Shown here: positions 31,526 through 40,588 of the stretch, one piece after another
Layout: each line of letters starts with the position of its first letter
How positions within the stretch are numbered: position 1 is the first letter of the stretch
Assembly (NCBI GenBank): GCA_021779935.1
Contig: JAJXZT010000043.1
Coordinates: forward strand, 1 to 58,093
Length of the DNA: 58,093 bases
Direction: 5' to 3'
From: Acidobacteriota bacterium
Lineage (GTDB): Bacteria > Acidobacteriota > Terriglobia > Terriglobales > Acidobacteriaceae
Position numbers and translations under genes: made by a program
The notes under the pieces: model-generated
Seen by the model: only the letters and a program-made list of their open reading frames with translations
Told to the model about the DNA's origin: nothing
Database searches by the model: none

Positions 31526-34500
31526 TCACCACGTCAGTCGCAGCGCCAACTGGAACTGACGAGGATCGAATGCGGCAGTCGGCGTGCCTGCCTGGTTCCA
31601 GAGCGGGTTCACATCAGCCACGTTGAATTTGTTCATCAGGTTGAAGACATCCATGATGCCTTCAAACGTGTAGCGCTCACCAAAGTGCACACGCCTCGAG
31701 ACTCGGAGATCGGTGAACACCGTGTACGGCTTGATGCCCGCATTGCGTGGGAGATTGCCGGTGAACACTCCGTCGGCAAAACAACCGGGAATCAGATACC
31801 CGGTCGGCGAGTACGGCGATGCAACCGCCGTCTGTCCGCATGAGTTGGTCTGACCGGCTTTTGCTTCGACTGGACGGTCGGTTGTCGAACCGAAATCGTT
31901 GTTAGAGTCGATACCCGTGATGATGTTGAACGGCCGGCCGGAGCTGATTTCGATGATTGGCGCCAGCGTCCAATCGCTGAACAACTTGCTCATCGCGCGA
32001 CGGCCGGTGAACGCCTTGCCGCTCTCATACACTCCACTGATCACCAACCGGTGCCGTTGATCGAACAGAGAGGTTGAGCGCTCAGCCTTCGGGTTGTAGT
32101 TGTTCTGCGGAGACAGCGGCGACTGCAGGTCAGTCGAGTCATCAATCGCGTGCGACCATGTGTACGAGACCAGCCCTTCATACTTCTCTGAAAAACGCTT
32201 CCGCAGGTTGGCCGTGAATCCGTGATACACCGAGCTGCCGTTTGAGTAGTTCGCCGGCATATCGCTGAACGGCACGGTCACTCCAAGTCCAATTCCATCG
32301 AGTTTCGCGAGTTGGTTGGCCAGTCCCCAGCACTGCGCACCACCCGGCGAAGCATTCAGCGCCGCCTCGTAGGATGGGTTCACCCCCGAACGACGGAAGA
32401 AGTTCATGATCGCCGATGCCACCCACGGCACGCCGCCGGGACCGATGCCGCAGGGCGCACCTACCGAACCCACGAACAATGGGCCGCTTTGTGCACCCAC
32501 ATCGCCGGCCGCCAGCGCGGTTTTCCAATTGTTGTAGAGCAGGTCGGAGCGCACTGCATTTGCGTTGATCGGGCGGTTCAGGTGACGGCCGCCGTTGAAG
32601 TTGTACTGCAGGCTCAACGACGTATTTTTGCCAAACTCATGCTCGAAAGTCAGGTTCACCTGGTTCGAGTAGGGGTAGACAAAGTTCTTCGCCGTTGGGA
32701 ATCCAAACGGCAGGAAAGGCAGCGGCACACCCGCGTTCAGGAATGCCTGGTTTGCCCAGATGGATGGCGCGTTCGGCGCGGGGTTGAAGCGCTGCTCGTT
32801 CGGCAGGTAATTGAAAGACGAGGGTAGACAGCCAAGGCGTCCGGTGAAGGCATTCGCCGCGTTGAGATTGCACCCGGAAGGACTTCCTCCGAACAGCACG
32901 ATCTGCGGTGCCTGCGATCCATCTGCTACTGCCGAATCGAATGCCAGCGCGAGCAGCGGGTGATCATAAAAGATTCCGTACGAAGCACGGACGACCGACT
33001 TGCCGTCTCCCCACGGGTCCCACGCCAGGCCGATGCGCGGAGCAATGTTGTTGTAGTCCCGCGGAATACCCTTGGTGATTCCCAGGGCATCGGCGGCCGC
33101 TTGCGCCAGCGCCGTGGGCTCCTTGAACGTCGGCGTCCACTCGACGTCATAACGAACGCCGTAGTTGAACGTGAGCCGGCGATTGACGCGCCACGAATCC
33201 TGCAGGAACACCCCCAGCGTCTTGTTGCTGAACTGGTCGTGTGGATTGCCCACGCCTTGAATGAGGTTCTGCGGCAGTCCCGCACCATACGCCTGAATTG
33301 GACTGAGCGACGGCAACGTCGGGCTTAATTGGATGTCGCCGAAGTTGTAGATGCCGCCGAAGTTCACCGTGAAGTCCGCCGTCAGGGGAAGGTAATTTAC
33401 GTCGGCGCCGAACTTGATCGTATGCGTGCCCTTCGTCAGCGTGAAGTTGTCGGTCCACTGGTTGCGAATTTCCGTGCGGCGCACGTAGCTGAACGGCTCG
33501 CGTCCGAAGAAGGCATATCCAGGAATGTTGACGGCCACGCTGCTTCCGCCCGGCGCTTCGCGCGAATAGCTGTAAAGCAGGCCACGGCGCGAGAACTGGT
33601 ACCGGAATTCATTGACCCGGTTGTTGCCGATCGTCCAGGTGTGCTGCAGCGAAATCGACATGTCGCGGAACGTCTGGTCGGACGTGCGTGACCAGGCGTT
33701 CTGGCCATAGTTTTGCGGTCCCTGCGCGTTGACCTGGATTCCATTGACCGTGCTGGGGCTCGCGCTGCCGCGCAAGCTCAGTTGTTGGTCGTTATTGATG
33801 CGGTGATCGATTCGCAGGCTGTAAATACTGGTTCCCTCGAAGAGCGGGAAGTTACCCCGGAGAGAATTCAGGTTCACGTAAGAGGCCGGCAGCTTGTCGA
33901 ATTGGGGTGCGCCGCCAGGACCAAGCACGCTCGGGGCGAAGTAGCCTCCTCCGAGGCCGAGCAGCGCGGTCACTGGATTTACACCTGTCAATGCAACCGA
34001 ACCGCCGGTTCCGGCCAGGATCGCGTATTGCGCGATGGATGCCGCCTGGGCCCGCGTCGCCGGGTTGGATGCCAGGTACGCAAACGGGATCTGCGCCAGC
34101 GCCGCCTGCTGCTGCGGCGTCACGGGAGTCATCAGCAGACCCGGGGGAATTGGCTGGCCCGTCATGAACGAGACATAGGGCGCGAGGTCAATTGAACTGG
34201 TGAGTCCAAAGTTGTTCTCTCCGATGCTGCTGAATCCGGTCTCGTGCCGCCGCGTGGTCTCAAAGGAGAAGAAGTAAAAAGTTCTGTCCTTCTTGATTGG
34301 ACCGCCAAGCGTCAAGCCCGTCTGCACGCGGGTGTAACCAGGTTGGTAGACGTTGCTGAATGGGTTCGTCGCCTGGAGATAGCGGTTGCGAAGGTAGCCA
34401 TAGACGCTACCGTGGAACTGGTTCGTGCCGCTCTTGGTGATGATGTTGATGACGCCACCGGACGCCTGTCCGTACTCTGCGGAGTACCCGTTGGTCAACA

Positions 34501-35158
34501 CCTGGAACTCCTGCACGGCGTCCTGCGAGACGGTCGAGCGGATGCCGTTTGTTGAGTTGTCCACCGCGTTCATGCCGTCGACGTTGACCAGGTTGTTGCG
34601 CGCCCGCTGCCCCCCGACATTGAGACCGGAGGTCGGTGCGGCGCCGATGCTGGGCGCGTCGTCGCGCGCGAATTGAGAATCGGTTAGCGCAAAGTTGATG
34701 TAGTTACGGCCATTGATCGGGAGATTGTCTATGCGAGTCTGTTCAATGGTCATCGCCGCGGAAGTACGCTGCGTCTCGACCAGGTCTGCCGCCGACGACA
34801 CGTTCACCACTTGGCTGACGGTTGCCAACTGCAGCGCAACGGGCAACTCGGCGATCTGTCCGACGGTCAGCACCACGTCCTTGGCGATGGCCTTGGCGAA
34901 GCCTTCGGACTGGACTGTCACCACGTAGTGACCGGGCGGCAAGCCGCGGAAGGAGTACTCACCCTCCACGTTTTCGGTTTGCGCGCGTCGCGTGTGTGTA
35001 ATGTCGTTTTCGACGGTAACGGTCGCGTTCCGCACAACCGCGCCCTTCGCGTCTTTGACGGTTACGTGGAGTTCGGCAGACGCCACTTGCGCCACGGCCG
35101 AAGCCGTAAGAAGTGACAGCACGGTGACCAACGCAAACAGCCTCAACATCCTGATCAT
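31526..35158 (-). CDS. Oar-like TonB-dependent outer-membrane receptor
   Basis: 1210 residues. Signal peptide about 1-23 (LFALVTVLSLLTASAVA). A carboxypeptidase-regulatory-like (Cna-B type) domain covers about 27-108 (ELHVTVKDAKGAVVRNATVTVENDI, then YSFRGLPPGHYVVTVQSEGF). The plug covers about 120-230 (INGRNYINFALTD, VNVDGMNAVD, EFQVLTNGYSAEYGQASGGVINIITKSGTN). The rest is a 22-strand barrel ending FQLALRLTW with the C-terminal aromatic expected for BAM insertion. It imports large ligands, probably glycan- or peptide-derived, using TonB energy; the ligand cannot be read from sequence. This subfamily is heavily expanded in Acidobacteriota. No transporter or polysaccharide-degradation gene adjoins it. 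Confidence 0.9.
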   Translation of the reverse strand: MIRMLRLFALVTVLSLLTASAVAQVASAELHVTVKDAKGAVVRNATVTVENDITHTRRAQTENVEGEYSFRGLPPGHYVVTVQSEGFAKAIAKDVVLTVGQIAELPVALQLATVSQVVNVSSAADLVETQRTSAAMTIEQTRIDNLPINGRNYINFALTDSQFARDDAPSIGAAPTSGLNVGGQRARNNLVNVDGMNAVDNSTNGIRSTVSQDAVQEFQVLTNGYSAEYGQASGGVINIITKSGTNQFHGSVYGYLRNRYLQATNPFSNVYQPGYTRVQTGLTLGGPIKKDRTFYFFSFETTRRHETGFSSIGENNFGLTSSIDLAPYVSFMTGQPIPPGLLMTPVTPQQQAALAQIPFAYLASNPATRAQAASIAQYAILAGTGGSVALTGVNPVTALLGLGGGYFAPSVLGPGGAPQFDKLPASYVNLNSLRGNFPLFEGTSIYSLRIDHRINNDQQLSLRGSASPSTVNGIQVNAQGPQNYGQNAWSRTSDQTFRDMSISLQHTWTIGNNRVNEFRYQFSRRGLLYSYSREAPGGSSVAVNIPGYAFFGREPFSYVRRTEIRNQWTDNFTLTKGTHTIKFGADVNYLPLTADFTVNFGGIYNFGDIQLSPTLPSLSPIQAYGAGLPQNLIQGVGNPHDQFSNKTLGVFLQDSWRVNRRLTFNYGVRYDVEWTPTFKEPTALAQAAADALGITKGIPRDYNNIAPRIGLAWDPWGDGKSVVRASYGIFYDHPLLALAFDSAVADGSQAPQIVLFGGSPSGCNLNAANAFTGRLGCLPSSFNYLPNEQRFNPAPNAPSIWANQAFLNAGVPLPFLPFGFPTAKNFVYPYSNQVNLTFEHEFGKNTSLSLQYNFNGGRHLNRPINANAVRSDLLYNNWKTALAAGDVGAQSGPLFVGSVGAPCGIGPGGVPWVASAIMNFFRRSGVNPSYEAALNASPGGAQCWGLANQLAKLDGIGLGVTVPFSDMPANYSNGSSVYHGFTANLRKRFSEKYEGLVSYTWSHAIDDSTDLQSPLSPQNNYNPKAERSTSLFDQRHRLVISGVYESGKAFTGRRAMSKLFSDWTLAPIIEISSGRPFNIITGIDSNNDFGSTTDRPVEAKAGQTNSCGQTAVASPYSPTGYLIPGCFADGVFTGNLPRNAGIKPYTVFTDLRVSRRVHFGERYTFEGIMDVFNLMNKFNVADVNPLWNQAGTPTAAFDPRQFQLALRLTW

Positions 35159-35360
35159 GCTTGTCTCATCCCTTGTGCCCTAATGGGCAGGCAGAATTCG
35201 GCGACAGCGGATGCCTGTATGGACCCGGTTTTAAATTACGTTGGGAATGGCACCACCCCCATGCGATTGCCATCCACCATCGCCAGTAGGTGCGCCGAGT
35301 GTTATATGTCAGAGACCACTTAAAGGCAAGACAAACTGAATGATTATTCAGCACGAAAGG

Positions 35361-36278
35361 CTAATTCGGAAATTTTACTCCGGCACTACTATGCTCATGG
35401 CGCCTCAAAGCCCAAGCCATACGGGGGGTATTGTGGGCGATTCCGACCCGACCCTGCCTGTCTACTAAGATGATTCCCCCATGGCCGTTCAGGCGGCGAT
35501 GAAGGTGCCGGATCGACTCCGGAGCGACTTCTTCGGGCGAGTGCTCCCAGGTGACCTGGTCGGTGGCCCACTTGGCGAAGACCAGCTTCATCATGGGTTC
35601 GCCCCAACCGGTGGTGGAAGCAGCCGCAGTGTCGTTGTCGGCGTAGCATCCACAGCCAATCAGCGAAGAGTCGCCGACACGGCCCGGAGCCTTATTGAGC
35701 GTGCCGCCGGTCGAAGTAGCCGCAGCGATGTTTCCCTCGGCATCAAGAGCCACGGCTCCAACCGTGTCATGGGAATTGGTTGGACCGCAGAATTCGCTGG
35801 GGACAGTGAGGTAGGACTGCTCTTTCGCCTGCTTCCAGCGCTCGAGTTCGCGCGGCAGGACGAGGTCGGCATTGTCGCAGAGTGTCACTCCATGCTCTTC
35901 GGCATAGCGCTCGGCGCCTTCTCCAACAAAGTAAATATGCGGGCTCTTTTCGAGAATCACGCGGGCCGCGCGGACGGGATTCTTGATCCTCTCGACGCAA
36001 CCGACGCCTCCGGCGCGCAGCGTGGCGCCGCACATCATGAGGGCGTCCAGTTGTACCTTGCCGTCGCGGTTGAGAAACGAACCACGGCCAGCGTCAAAAG
36101 TATCGTCGTTCTCCAGAACGGCAACGGCCTCTTCCACGGCATCGAGCGCGCAACCGCCTTTTTCAAGCGCGCGCCAGCCGGCCCCGGCTGCGTTGTTTAC
36201 GCCGTTGGTATGTGCTTCCACCATGTCGTCTGGAATGGCCCAGGCGCCGCCATGCACGAGGAGAACGGGATTTGCCAA
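35361..36278 (-). CDS. Isoaspartyl peptidase / plant-type L-asparaginase (Ntn hydrolase)
   Basis: 305 residues. The opening PVLLVHGGAWAIP is the family signature. Autocleavage is predicted before Thr172 in NSHDTVGAVALD, which becomes the N-terminal nucleophile of the beta subunit. GRVGDSSLIGCGCYAD (about 199-214) and STTGWGE supply substrate-binding residues. It removes isoaspartyl (beta-Asp) linkages from damaged-protein peptides and hydrolyses asparagine. No signal peptide, so cytoplasmic. Slightly shorter than many homologues (315-340), but all blocks are present. Confidence 0.9.
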   Translation of the reverse strand: MANPVLLVHGGAWAIPDDMVEAHTNGVNNAAGAGWRALEKGGCALDAVEEAVAVLENDDTFDAGRGSFLNRDGKVQLDALMMCGATLRAGGVGCVERIKNPVRAARVILEKSPHIYFVGEGAERYAEEHGVTLCDNADLVLPRELERWKQAKEQSYLTVPSEFCGPTNSHDTVGAVALDAEGNIAAATSTGGTLNKAPGRVGDSSLIGCGCYADNDTAAASTTGWGEPMMKLVFAKWATDQVTWEHSPEEVAPESIRHLHRRLNGHGGIILVDRQGRVGIAHNTPRMAWALRRHEHSSAGVKFPN

Positions 36279-36435
36279 GAGAATGCCTCAAACGCAGAAT
36301 TTACACTGGCCCTCGGAGCGCGAGTGGCGCCCCATGCCAGCCTCATCGCGAATCGCGACCGGCGTGGCGGCGTGGCGGAACCAGAAACCTGACAGGATAG
36401 CATCAAGCCGATGAATACGACGAATCGCCGCGGCG

Positions 36436-37083
36436 CTAGCTCTGGAGGGCGGTCTGCGAATTCTCGCGGGCCTGCTGGCGCATGGTCGTCTGCTCGTAAG
36501 TAAACCGGATGCGGTGAATCACGGTAATGGTGGAAAGTACGGCAATGACCCATAGCACCGGGGCCATGCGGTTGAACAGCGCTCCGATGATCACCAGCAC
36601 GATGCGCTCCGGCCTCTCCATGAAACCAACCTTGCACTTTTCAATCATGGATTCGGCGCGCGCGCGGGTGTAACTGACCATCACCGAACTGGTCATGACG
36701 AACGCTACCAGTACAACGTAGAAAAAGCGGTTGGCCCGGGCGTAATAGACCAGCAGTCCGAAGAACAGGGCGACGTCGCTATAGCGGTCGATGACGGAAT
36801 CGAAAAAGCCGCCGAAATCCGTAACCTGGTTGGTGGCGCGGGCCACGCGGCCGTCGACCATGTCGAAGATTCCCGCGCCGATAATGACCAGCCCGGCGTA
36901 AAGGAACATGCGGGGCTGATTATTGTCTGCGCTGGCAAAGCCGAAGAACAGCGCCGCCACCACGTTGATCACCAGGCCGATGAAGGTGAGGGCATTCGGC
37001 GAGATGCGCGTAAGCGCAAGACCGTCCACGATCTTGTAGAGCAACTTTCCGCATGCCTTGCCGACTGCGCTTGTCCAGGTCAT
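36436..37083 (-). CDS. CDP-alcohol phosphatidyltransferase family membrane enzyme
   Basis: 215 residues with about six TM helices. The family motif DxxDGxxARx8GxxxDxxxD is complete: Asp74, Asp77, Gly78, Ala81, Arg82, Gly91, Asp95, Asp99, which hold Mg and the CDP-lipid. It transfers a phosphatidyl group from CDP-diacylglycerol to an alcohol in the inner membrane. The substrate (glycerol-phosphate, inositol-phosphate or other) cannot be told; the sequence looks more like the PgsA/phosphatidylinositol-phosphate synthase group than phosphatidylserine synthase. The start overlaps the greA stop by 4 bp, so the two are cotranscribed. Confidence 0.85.
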   Translation of the reverse strand: MTWTSAVGKACGKLLYKIVDGLALTRISPNALTFIGLVINVVAALFFGFASADNNQPRMFLYAGLVIIGAGIFDMVDGRVARATNQVTDFGGFFDSVIDRYSDVALFFGLLVYYARANRFFYVVLVAFVMTSSVMVSYTRARAESMIEKCKVGFMERPERIVLVIIGALFNRMAPVLWVIAVLSTITVIHRIRFTYEQTTMRQQARENSQTALQS

Positions 37084-37553
37084 TCCGCCTCGTCGTGAAT
37101 GGTGGTCAGCTTCAGAACTTCCAGCTCGCGCTTACCGTTCGGAGTTACCACGGTCGTCGTATCGCCGACTTTTTTGCCCATCAGGGCGCGGCCAATCGGA
37201 GATGAAGTTGAGATGAGCCCCTTGGTGACGTCGGACTCCTCGCTGGTCACCAGCTTGTACTCGATCTCCTCTTCCTTGGTCGAATCGTAGATGACCAGGG
37301 TGGAGCCCAGGGCTGCCTTGTCCCTGGGGATGTTCGCCATGTTGATCAGCGACAGGTCGGCCATGCGTTTCTTTAGCTGGCCGAGGCGCGCGCGTACGAA
37401 CTCCTGCCGCTGCTTGGCCATGTGGTACTCGGCGTTCTCACTGAGGTCGCCAAGGGCCACTGCCTTCTTCAGTTCTTTCGGGAGTTCGTGATTGAGTTCG
37501 TGCTCCAGGATTTCGATCTCATCCTGGAGTTTCTTCTTTACATGTTCCGGCAT
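37080..37553 (-). CDS. greA: Transcription elongation factor GreA
   Basis: 157 residues, the usual length. The N-terminal coiled coil ends in the tip motif GDLSENAEYHMAKQRQ (about 35-50), whose acidic residues reach into the RNA polymerase secondary channel and stimulate cleavage of backtracked RNA. The C-terminal FKBP-like domain has STSSPIGRALMGKKVGDTTTV (about 114-134). It heads a two-gene operon with the phosphatidyltransferase. Confidence 0.95.
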   Translation of the reverse strand: MPEHVKKKLQDEIEILEHELNHELPKELKKAVALGDLSENAEYHMAKQRQEFVRARLGQLKKRMADLSLINMANIPRDKAALGSTLVIYDSTKEEEIEYKLVTSEESDVTKGLISTSSPIGRALMGKKVGDTTTVVTPNGKRELEVLKLTTIHDEAE

Positions 37554-37768
37554 CTACAAACACCGCCTGCTGCAATACATCGAAGTATTATAGCTCGCCA
37601 CCGTGGAAGGGAACTGTCTCTCCGCCGCTCGCTGCGATGTGTGCTCCGCTTCACCGGCTTTGACAGCGGCAGGCGGACACGCGCGATTGACGAGAATATT
37701 TCTGGTCACCACGGAGCACCACGTACGTGCTGAAGAATAGTATCAGCGGCAGTTACCTCTTTGTAAGA

Positions 37769-37798
37769 TTGACTGGGGCAAGTTAACGATCGTATAAT
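37769..37798 (+). promoter_or_regulatory. Sigma-70-type promoter of carD
   Basis: TTGACT (37769-37774), 18-bp spacer, TATAAT (37793-37798), 45 bp before the carD start. The best -35/-10 pair seen in the window. Confidence 0.75.
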
Positions 37799-37842
37799 CA
37801 TTTTGTTCCCTTCGCCTCCTGCTAACTTTCGCGGGGCCCCTC

Positions 37843-38373
37843 ATGAGCACTCCGACCTTCAGTATTGGCGACAAAGTTGTATATCCCAACCACGGCGTAG
37901 GCGTGATTGAGCAGATCAGCTCACGCACGATCGGCGCTACGGTTCAGAAGTTCTACCTGCTTCGCATAAAGTCGAGTAGCCTGAAAGTGATGGTTCCCTT
38001 CCATAACGTTGAAAGCGTGGGGCTGCGGCGCATCGTCAAGAACGGCGAAATCCAGAAAATCATCGAATTTCTCACCGACGGCAAGTGTGAGAGCAATAGC
38101 GACTGGAAATACCGCTTCAAGGAAAACTCCGACAAGATGCGGACCGGCTCGCTGATGGAAGTAGCAGTCGTTTTGAAAGGCCTGCTGTTTCTCGCTCAGC
38201 AGAAGCCGCTGAGCTTCCGCGAAAAGAAGATGCTGGAACGCGCCCGCTACCTGCTCGTCAGTGAACTGGCGATGGCGCGAAACTGGGAAGAGACCGACGT
38301 CGAAGACGAACTCCGCAAAGCTCTCGGCAAAGGCAAGCTGCGCTTCCCCGAGGCTGCCAGCTTCGAAGCGTAA
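37843..38373 (+). CDS. carD: CarD family RNA-polymerase-binding regulator
   Basis: 176 residues. The N-terminal Tudor-like RNAP-interaction domain reads FSIGDKVVYPNHGVGVIEQI (6-25), with VMVPFHNVESVGLRRIV (about 49-65). The helical C-terminal domain (about 70-176) includes WKYRFKENSDKMRTGSLMEVAVVLKGL and REKKMLERARYLLVSELA, the part that props open the upstream edge of the promoter bubble. It stabilises open complexes, often at rRNA promoters. Length and motifs match typical CarD (about 160-170). Confidence 0.95.
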   Translation: MSTPTFSIGDKVVYPNHGVGVIEQISSRTIGATVQKFYLLRIKSSSLKVMVPFHNVESVGLRRIVKNGEIQKIIEFLTDGKCESNSDWKYRFKENSDKMRTGSLMEVAVVLKGLLFLAQQKPLSFREKKMLERARYLLVSELAMARNWEETDVEDELRKALGKGKLRFPEAASFEA

Positions 38374-38454
38374 TCTCAGCTTCAACCTACGCAGCGTCAA
38401 TCCTGAAAAGTGCTGTCTGGCAACCGTTTTGAGCCGTGTGGCATCTACGCCGTC

Positions 38455-38733
38455 ATGGCAGGCACATTACATCTTTTCCGTCGCAACCTATCCGGTGACT
38501 CTCCCGTATATCAAGTCACCATCACGGAAGTGAGCAACACATTCGTCAAGTTATTCGAGGAGAAAGACGACATCGAGGAGTTCCTGGTCGCAGTGGCGGG
38601 AGTGGATGACACAACCGCGGAATCGCTGCTGCATGACCTTGGTCAGACGGGGAATGTCGTTTTGGAAGGTATCCCGCTGAAGGGCAGCACGGCGATGGCC
38701 GCCGGCATGATCGCGGTGAAGAGCGAGTTCTAG
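38455..38733 (+). CDS. Small conserved-looking protein, function unknown
   Basis: 92 residues from the ATG at 38455 (MAGTLHLFRRNLSGDSPVYQVTI); the upstream extension to 38410 looks non-coding. Pattern: strands, then FEEKDDIEEFLVAVAGVDDTTAESLLHDLGQTGNVVLEGI, a helix-turn with acidic residues. No family recognised and no clear ribosome-binding site. It follows carD on the same strand by 81 bp and could share its transcript. Confidence 0.55.
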   Translation: MAGTLHLFRRNLSGDSPVYQVTITEVSNTFVKLFEEKDDIEEFLVAVAGVDDTTAESLLHDLGQTGNVVLEGIPLKGSTAMAAGMIAVKSEF

Positions 38734-38791
38734 GAAGCGGACGGAAGTCCTCATTCCCCGGCGATGCGCCGCGATCTAACAAACGGTCGCG

Positions 38792-39958
38792 TCACTCGCC
38801 CAGCCACGCTCCGTATGGCCGGAGCGTGTCAATGTGGTCGAGAATAATCTTCAGCGCCGCCGTTAACGGGATCGCCAGTATGAGTCCCACCGCTCCCCAT
38901 AGCCATCCCCAGAAAAGCAAAGCTATGGTGACTGCCAGCGGGTTCAACTGCGTCCGGCGCCCGATCAGCTTGGGATAAAGCACGTTGAGCGCGAACAGGT
39001 GCAGGGCGATGATGGTACAGACAATGACCACGAACTGTTCGGTGTGGATGATGCCGAGGCCTGCGGTGATCGGAGGCAGCATCGCCAGCACGATGCCGAG
39101 ATAGGGCACCAGCGTGAGGAAGCCGCTGATGGCGCCGATGAAGTAGAAGTACGGCACGCCGATGACGCCGAAAGCGATGATGCTGACAATGCTGCTGAAG
39201 ATCCCCACCAGCAGGTTGCCCACGATAAAACTCCGGATCATTGCCGAAATCAGCCCCAGCGTCACATAGGCCGTGTGCCGGTGATCCATGCGGAAGAGCA
39301 TCACCGTGGCGGTTCGCACGTGCTCCTGCCAGCTCAGCATGAAATAAACAAGGAACGGAACGAAACCAGCCAGCAGCACGATTTCGGTGGCATTGACGGC
39401 GCCTTGTGTCAGTGTCTCCGTCCAGTTGCTGGTCTGCCGCACGGTCACCGCGTTTTTCTCTTCCTGGTCCTGCGACAGGACGGTTTCGGTTGTCTTCTTG
39501 ATGTTCTCCGCGTGCTCACGGAAGCGCATCACCGTTTCGCGAATCTTGCCGGAATACTGTGGCAACTGCTGAAGGAATCCCACTGCCCTGTTATACGAAA
39601 GGTAGGTAAGTCCGTAGGTGAGCGCGACCAGCAGAAGCACGGCCACGAACGCTCCCACGGCCTTCGGCAAATGAACATACCGCTCCAGGAAATCGACAAT
39701 CGGAGCGAGCGCAAACGCCAGCAGCACCGAGACGAGCATCACGATGAGCACGGGCTTGGCCACATACATCATCGTCAACACTGCTCCGGATGCGAGGACG
39801 GCAAGGGATGCCGCCTGCACACGCGAGTGGCGGCGGCGTTCATTCTCGATGGGCGCCACGATAGGTACGCCATCGTGCTGCGCCGGATGTCCGGGGCTCG
39901 GTTCGCCTGTTTCGCTGTTCGCTGCCGGTACGGATTCCTCTGGCGCTTGCATATTCAT
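38792..39958 (-). CDS. AI-2E (PerM/YdiK) family transporter
   Basis: 388 residues. A disordered N-terminal 45 residues precede seven or eight TM helices. The characteristic motifs near the C-terminal end are SGFLTLVPYLGIVLAMLPP (VPYxG), LYPKLIGRRTQLNPLAVTIALLFWGWLWGAVGLILAIPL (PxxxGxxxxLxPLxxxxxxxxxGxxxGxxGxxLAxP). Members move autoinducer-2 or ions, and many are uncharacterised; the substrate here is unknown. It is transcribed opposite to ruvX, with starts 48 bp apart. Confidence 0.85.
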   Translation of the reverse strand: MNMQAPEESVPAANSETGEPSPGHPAQHDGVPIVAPIENERRRHSRVQAASLAVLASGAVLTMMYVAKPVLIVMLVSVLLAFALAPIVDFLERYVHLPKAVGAFVAVLLLVALTYGLTYLSYNRAVGFLQQLPQYSGKIRETVMRFREHAENIKKTTETVLSQDQEEKNAVTVRQTSNWTETLTQGAVNATEIVLLAGFVPFLVYFMLSWQEHVRTATVMLFRMDHRHTAYVTLGLISAMIRSFIVGNLLVGIFSSIVSIIAFGVIGVPYFYFIGAISGFLTLVPYLGIVLAMLPPITAGLGIIHTEQFVVIVCTIIALHLFALNVLYPKLIGRRTQLNPLAVTIALLFWGWLWGAVGLILAIPLTAALKIILDHIDTLRPYGAWLGE

Positions 39959-40005
39959 CCACCCAGACTACGCGGCAATCTATCGGAAGCCACTATACTT
40001 GCGGA

Positions 40006-40467
40006 GTGTCATCCGATGAAACGACAAAATCTGCCGGACGGATCCTTGCGCTGGACATTGGGTCCAGAACGATAGGACTGGCCGTAACGGACCTTTTGGG
40101 TATTACCGCCCAAGGCATGCAAACTCTTCGGCGGAAAAATAAGCGCACAGACCTCGCCGCGCTGGAAGCCGTCATCCGCAAATACGAGGTGGTGGAGATC
40201 GTTGCCGGCTTGCCTCTCCGCATGAGTGGCGCCGAGGGACGGCAGTCGGAGAAAATCCGGGAGTTTGTCGAAGTCCTCCGCAAGCACTTCGCCATCCCGG
40301 TACATCTGTGGGACGAGCGCCTTACATCCGTCGAGGCCAACCGCGTGCTTCGCGAATCGGAGATGTCGATCCACCGGCGGGCTGAAGTCGTGGACCAACT
40401 GGCCGCCGTCCTCATTCTTCAGAATTTTCTGGAGGCAAGAAAGTCCCGCCGCGAGCACGGCGAATGA
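40006..40467 (+). CDS. ruvX: RuvX/YqgF family Holliday junction resolvase-like protein
   Basis: 153 residues. RNaseH-like fold with ILALDIGSRTIGLAVTD (13-29, first Asp), IVAGLPLRMSGAEG (65-78), VHLWDERLTSVEA (98-110, Glu in DERLTS) and VVDQLAAVLILQNFL (second Asp). It is an essential-type protein implicated in pre-16S rRNA 5' processing and junction resolution. It is followed on the same strand by mltG, a common pairing. Confidence 0.93.
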   Translation: MSSDETTKSAGRILALDIGSRTIGLAVTDLLGITAQGMQTLRRKNKRTDLAALEAVIRKYEVVEIVAGLPLRMSGAEGRQSEKIREFVEVLRKHFAIPVHLWDERLTSVEANRVLRESEMSIHRRAEVVDQLAAVLILQNFLEARKSRREHGE

Positions 40468-40588
40468 GATTGAAGCCCACAGGTTTCAAGCGACATGGTC
40501 GCGTTCCGCTGTCTGGACGAAGGCAACCTTGGCTTGCATCTCGTGACGACTCCCCAAGAATGGCCCGGATCATCTAAACTCGACGTGC